A stretch of DNA of 8,120 nucleotides, from positions 1-8,120 of the forward strand of contig JAZFYD010000241.1 in NCBI GenBank assembly GCA_036443405.1. Direction: 5' to 3'. This stretch comes from JAZFYD01 sp036443405 (lineage in GTDB: Bacteria > Planctomycetota > PLA2). This document shows positions 5,062-8,120 of this stretch, piece by piece (position 1 is the stretch's first letter; each line of letters begins with the position of its first letter). A model generated the notes under the pieces. It saw only the letters and a program-made list of their open reading frames with translations, had not been told where the DNA came from and ran no database searches. The position numbers and the translations under genes were made by a program.

Positions 5062-5924
5062 AGTGACGAGGGCGCCGAAATTGGCACCCATTTCGGTTCA
5101 CCGGACTCTTCGAGCGCGCAGACGGCACCGCCCAACCGCAGCAGACCGATGTATCGTCCGGGCGGCAGCGCGGGCACCGCCGAAGGTCCGACGATCCGGC
5201 CGTCGAACGCCAACACAACGGGCCCTTCCACGACCATCGGCCCGAGCGGGACGTACCAAAGCGGAAATAGCCGTTCCTCGTCGAGCTCTTGGAACGCGCC
5301 GTCCACAAAGATCCCGCCGGCCGCGCCGGGGTCGCGGAACTTGTGGCCCGGCGTCACGCAGTGTCCGTCCAGCCCGACCGCGCGCCCGGGGTCACCGGGG
5401 AACCGATCGTGGGAATCGCCCTCCAGACGCAGCAACCCCTCCTGCCGAATCGACAGCCACACCGCGTTTCCCAGGCGCAGCGGAATGCCCGATCGGGACT
5501 TGCGCCGCCGAAGGTACTTGCCACGTGGGATCTCGACCGTATGAGTCAGCGCTTCACCGGTTTGGCCGTCCACGCCGCACCGGAGAATCCGCATCGCGTC
5601 CTGGCCCGCGCGGTCAGCACGCCAATAGAGGTCACCATCCGGCGACTCTTTGCCCGGTCCCTCGGCCGTGACCGTCTCGCCTCCATCGGGCAGGGCGAAC
5701 CGGCGCACGCGAAACGGCGGATCGATGAGCGGTCCCACGCACGGTTCGAGCACGAACACCGCGTCGTCGGTCAGACACATGCGCCGTTGGGGTGTCGTCT
5801 GGGTTTCGGCGTTCGTCCCGAGCCGCGCGAGCAGGCGAAAGGGACCGGCCTCGTCCGAAACCCAGAGCTCGTCGCCGAGAGCCCCACCGAGGTAAGCAAC
5901 GCGGTTGCCGCGTCTCTCGATCAC
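5058..5924 (-). CDS. Uncharacterised 288-residue protein coupled to the GnnA-like gene
   Basis: I do not recognise this protein. There is no signal peptide, membrane span or metal or nucleotide motif I can name. It looks beta-rich, with a loosely recurring pattern of an aromatic residue, a turn with glycine and an arginine-leucine strand. Examples are DELWVSDEAGPFRLLARLG (18-36), GDLYWRADRAGQDAMRILR (97-115), NAVWLSIRQEGLLRLEG (153-169) and GRYIGLLRLGG (256-266). This could be beta-propeller-like blades, a guess from pattern only. A basic patch KYLRRRKSRSG lies at 136-146. The start GTG (5922-5924) overlaps the TGA of the upstream dehydrogenase as GTGA; the frame is open further upstream only as a shadow. 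Its place as last gene of a fabZ-lpxA-dehydrogenase run suggests a role in lipid A or the outer membrane, by inference. The plus-strand frame here is antisense in codon register. Confidence 0.7.
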   Translation of the reverse strand: MIERRGNRVAYLGGALGDELWVSDEAGPFRLLARLGTNAETQTTPQRRMCLTDDAVFVLEPCVGPLIDPPFRVRRFALPDGGETVTAEGPGKESPDGDLYWRADRAGQDAMRILRCGVDGQTGEALTHTVEIPRGKYLRRRKSRSGIPLRLGNAVWLSIRQEGLLRLEGDSHDRFPGDPGRAVGLDGHCVTPGHKFRDPGAAGGIFVDGAFQELDEERLFPLWYVPLGPMVVEGPVVLAFDGRIVGPSAVPALPPGRYIGLLRLGGAVCALEESGEPKWVPISAPSSL

Positions 5925-6940
5925 TGCTTCGCCGCGGCGCGCGCGCGGTCGATCTCGTCGAGAATGGCGTAGGCGGTTTGCAACACCTGGAGCCCGTGCT
6001 CGCCGGAGACCATCGGGTTGTGCCCGTCGCGGACACACTCGATGAAGTTGGCGAGCTCCTTTTCGAGCGGGTCGTGATCCGGCAGGGGGATGGTCTCGCT
6101 CTGCAGCAGGTCTCCGAACACCGATTCCTGGCCCTTCAGATCCGCGAGCGACTCCGGCGCCTCGGTGATCTGCTGCACGAGTTCCATCGTGAGCTTGGGT
6201 GACTTCCGGTAGATCTGGCCCTGCCGGCTGCCATAGTCGAGCGCGATGTAACTATCCGGGCTGAAGACGCGGATCCGGCGCATCGTCTTGACCGCGACGC
6301 GGCTCGCCGTGACGTTGGCGACGGCCCCGTTCTTGAACGTGATGCGGGCGTTGGCGATGTCTTCGTGCTTGCTGAGGATCGGGACCCCCACCGCCGCGAC
6401 GCTGACGACTTCGCTCTGCACAAAGTGCAGGATCACGTCGAGATCGTGGATCATCAGATCGAGCACGACGCCGACATCTGTCGCGCGGAAGCTGAACGGG
6501 TTCAACCGATGGCACTCGATGAACAGCGGCCGGATGCCGAGTTCATTGGCCGCCTCGACGACCGGGTTGAATCGCTCCACGTGGCCGACGGCGACGAACG
6601 TGTTGTTCTTGCGGGCGACCGCCACGATGCGTTCGGCGTTGTCCACGGTGTCCGCAAGCGGTTTCTCGACGAGCACGGGGATGCCACGCTCCAGGAAACT
6701 GCAGGCGAGATCGGCGTGACGGCTCGTGGGGACCGCGATGGAAACCGCATCCACCTCGCCGATCTGCGTGTGATCCGACACCGGTTTGCAGTTGTACTGA
6801 TCGGCGATGGCCTGGCAGCGATCGGTCTGGGGGTCCGCGACCGCGACGAGTTCCGCCTGAGGCATGCTGGCGTAGATGCGAGCGTGGTTGCGGCCGAAGT
6901 GGCCGACACCGATCACGGCAACACGGATAGGCTCGCTCAT
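5921..6940 (-). CDS. Gfo/Idh/MocA-family dehydrogenase, GnnA-like (possible UDP-GlcNAc 3-dehydrogenase)
   Basis: This 339-residue protein has the two-domain Gfo/Idh/MocA layout. An N-terminal Rossmann fold has VAVIGVGHFGRNHARIY (7-23) and the acidic strand end VAVADP (32-37). The conserved VEKPLA (91-96) supplies the catalytic lysine K93. The C-terminal beta-sheet domain carries the active-site segment DLMIHDLDVIL (161-171), with H165 the likely catalytic histidine. The ATG at 6938-6940 overlaps the lpxA stop as ATGA, with AGGG (6951-6954) ten bases upstream. In Acidithiobacillus ferrooxidans the enzyme GnnA, encoded beside lpxA, oxidises the 3-hydroxyl of UDP-GlcNAc, and GnnB then transaminates it to give 3-amino lipid A precursors. 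The position after lpxA suggests that role. No GnnB-like transaminase is seen in the window, so another sugar-nucleotide substrate remains possible. Family call high, substrate call moderate. Confidence 0.9.
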   Translation of the reverse strand: MSEPIRVAVIGVGHFGRNHARIYASMPQAELVAVADPQTDRCQAIADQYNCKPVSDHTQIGEVDAVSIAVPTSRHADLACSFLERGIPVLVEKPLADTVDNAERIVAVARKNNTFVAVGHVERFNPVVEAANELGIRPLFIECHRLNPFSFRATDVGVVLDLMIHDLDVILHFVQSEVVSVAAVGVPILSKHEDIANARITFKNGAVANVTASRVAVKTMRRIRVFSPDSYIALDYGSRQGQIYRKSPKLTMELVQQITEAPESLADLKGQESVFGDLLQSETIPLPDHDPLEKELANFIECVRDGHNPMVSGEHGLQVLQTAYAILDEIDRARAAAKQ

Positions 6941-7773
6941 TTTTTCGGGTCCCTGTTCTTCTGCGAAAACCTGCGATCGGGGCTTTCGTTCTGGCGTCCG
7001 AGCCGTCCGCTCTCGGTCGCGCGCATGAACGCGATCAGTCGCAGCACCTCGGGAACGGCGCGATACTCTTCTTGGAGGTGGTTGCACGATTCCCGGACCG
7101 GGTGATCGGAGCGGAACAGGAGCTTGAACGCATCCTTGATCGCGGAGATCGCCTCGCTCGACATGCCCATCCGCTTCAATCCGATGACGTTGACGCCGCG
7201 AATCCTGGCTGGGTGTCCCTCGATGATCATGAACGGCGGTACGTCGTTTGTGATGCGGGTCAACCCGCCGATGTACGCGTACTCGCCAACAGTCGTGAAG
7301 TGGTGAATGCCCGCCCCGCCACTGATGACCGCGCCGCGATGAACCGTCACGTGCCCGGCCAGCATGACGTTGTTGGCGAGCACAACTTCGCTGTCCACGA
7401 CGCAGTCGTGTGCCACGTGGCAGTGGGTCATCAACATGCAGTCGTCGCCGATCACGGTTTTGCCGCCGCCCAATACGGTGCCGGCGTTGATCGTCACACC
7501 CTCGCGGAAAATGTTGCGCGCACCGATTTCCAAGACGGTTTCTTCGCCGTCGTACTTGAGGTCCTGCGGCGGACCACCGATGACGGATTGCGAGAACACG
7601 TGGTTGCCGGGTCCCATCGTTGTCCGTCCGGTCACGATCGCGTGCGCGTCGAGAACACAGTTGTCCCCGATCTCGACGTGCTCGCCCACCACCGCGCACG
7701 GCCCGATCGAGACGCCGGTCCCGACGCGCGCGCCGTCGTACACGACGGCCGTGGTGTGGACTTCGGTGCTCAA
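6937..7773 (-). CDS. lpxA: Acyl-ACP--UDP-N-acetylglucosamine O-acyltransferase
   Basis: This 278-residue protein (E. coli 262) begins lipid A synthesis by moving a 3-hydroxyacyl chain from ACP to the 3-position of UDP-GlcNAc in the cytoplasm. The first 190 residues show left-handed beta-helix hexapeptide repeats. Landmarks are GGPPQDLKY (66-74), NIFREGVTINAGT (87-99) and HCHVAHDCVV (117-126), in which H122 matches the catalytic H125 of E. coli. Also present are YIGGLTRITNDVPPFMIIEGHPA (split around 167-189) and GVNVIGLKRMG (193-203). A helical tail follows, with about 20 polar residues beyond the usual end. The start is TTG (7771-7773), overlapping the fabZ stop as TTGA, with GGAGG (7784-7788) ten bases upstream. 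The position equivalent to E. coli E200 is isoleucine. If the next gene is a true GnnA, this enzyme may accept the 3-amino sugar. Confidence 0.95.
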   Translation of the reverse strand: MSTEVHTTAVVYDGARVGTGVSIGPCAVVGEHVEIGDNCVLDAHAIVTGRTTMGPGNHVFSQSVIGGPPQDLKYDGEETVLEIGARNIFREGVTINAGTVLGGGKTVIGDDCMLMTHCHVAHDCVVDSEVVLANNVMLAGHVTVHRGAVISGGAGIHHFTTVGEYAYIGGLTRITNDVPPFMIIEGHPARIRGVNVIGLKRMGMSSEAISAIKDAFKLLFRSDHPVRESCNHLQEEYRAVPEVLRLIAFMRATESGRLGRQNESPDRRFSQKNRDPKK

Positions 7774-8120
7774 AGTTCCTGGTCCTCCACGTTGCTGGGC
7801 GAATCCACGAGCATGAACTTCATTTCGGCCTCGGCGACGCGCGTGTCGCGCACATGCGCGTGACCGTACACCTTGCCGCCCCGCTTTCCGAGATGCAACG
7901 TCTCGACGACGAGCCGTAGCTGGTCGCCCGGGGTCACCGCGTGCCGCAACTTCACCTTGTCCATGCCGAGGAACACCGCCACCTTGCCCGAGTGTTCGAG
8001 CTTTCGCAACAACAGGATTCCGGCGAGCTGCGCAAGCGACTCCAACGTCAGGACGGCCGGCATGATGGGCGTTCCCGGATAGTGGCCCTGGAAAAAGGGC
8101 TCGTTGATCGTGACATTCTT
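7770..8120 (-). CDS. fabZ: 3-hydroxyacyl-ACP dehydratase FabZ, or FabZ domain of an LpxC-FabZ fusion (5' end missing)
   Basis: Only the C-terminal 116 residues lie in the window; the reading frame runs off the right edge. The hot-dog-fold signature is clear: VTINEPFFQGHYPGTPIMPA near the edge carries the catalytic histidine of GHYPG. VLTLESLAQLAG follows with the catalytic glutamate. The usual MPGVL is MPAVL here. FabZ removes water from 3-hydroxyacyl-ACP in fatty acid synthesis and so competes with LpxA for the same substrate, which explains their pairing. In Bacteroidetes and Chlamydiae FabZ may be fused behind LpxC or sit next to lpxA; the missing 5' part means I cannot tell whether this copy is free-standing. 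Its TGA overlaps the lpxA TTG. Confidence 0.93.
   Translation of the reverse strand, partial: KNVTINEPFFQGHYPGTPIMPAVLTLESLAQLAGILLLRKLEHSGKVAVFLGMDKVKLRHAVTPGDQLRLVVETLHLGKRGGKVYGHAHVRDTRVAEAEMKFMLVDSPSNVEDQEL

Noticed and set aside
5289..7863. Long plus-strand frames opposite the unknown gene, the dehydrogenase and lpxA
   Set aside because: All are in antisense codon register with the minus-strand genes, which are supported by motifs or by the four-base overlaps. Their products are low-complexity and unlike known proteins.

Overview
This is a GC-rich window from a Gram-negative bacterium. The lipid A gene lpxA shows that the cell makes a lipopolysaccharide-type outer membrane. The S2 sequence style (HGKRNGIHIIDL), the frequent lack of strong Shine-Dalgarno sites and the intergenic palindromes with a GTCA loop suggest Planctomycetota or a neighbouring phylum. 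That assignment is a judgement from memory of such sequences and is only moderately secure. All convincing genes lie on the minus strand, so transcription runs from high to low coordinates.

Right part (5058-8120): an outer-membrane operon, fabZ (5' end outside the window) - lpxA - a Gfo/Idh-family dehydrogenase resembling GnnA - an unrecognised 288-residue protein. Each gene overlaps the next by four bases, using TTGA, ATGA and GTGA in turn. FabZ and LpxA both use 3-hydroxyacyl-ACP. The dehydrogenase sits where, in some bacteria, an enzyme makes the 3-amino sugar precursor of amide-linked lipid A.

Middle (2914-5061): the translation operon rpsB-tsf. A candidate promoter overlaps the stop codon of the unknown gene, and a short structured leader follows it. 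A clear intrinsic terminator (2986-3022) ends the operon. pyrH, which often follows tsf, is absent here, and frr follows with its own likely promoter.

Left part (1-2913): frr, a large inverted repeat of the widespread 'accacagaggcac' type, a tRNA-Lys(UUU) gene, a repeat-rich gap of about 210 bases, then an RlmI-like 23S rRNA methyltransferase whose stop overlaps the start of a small gamma-glutamylcyclotransferase-like gene. The first 350 bases hold no supported gene, only a perfect 12-bp hairpin.

The most interesting non-coding signal is a set of four GTCA-loop hairpins at 1973-2068 and 3045-3101. Their stems differ in sequence but stay paired through compensatory changes. The most interesting coding item is the uncharacterised gene translationally coupled to the GnnA-like dehydrogenase.
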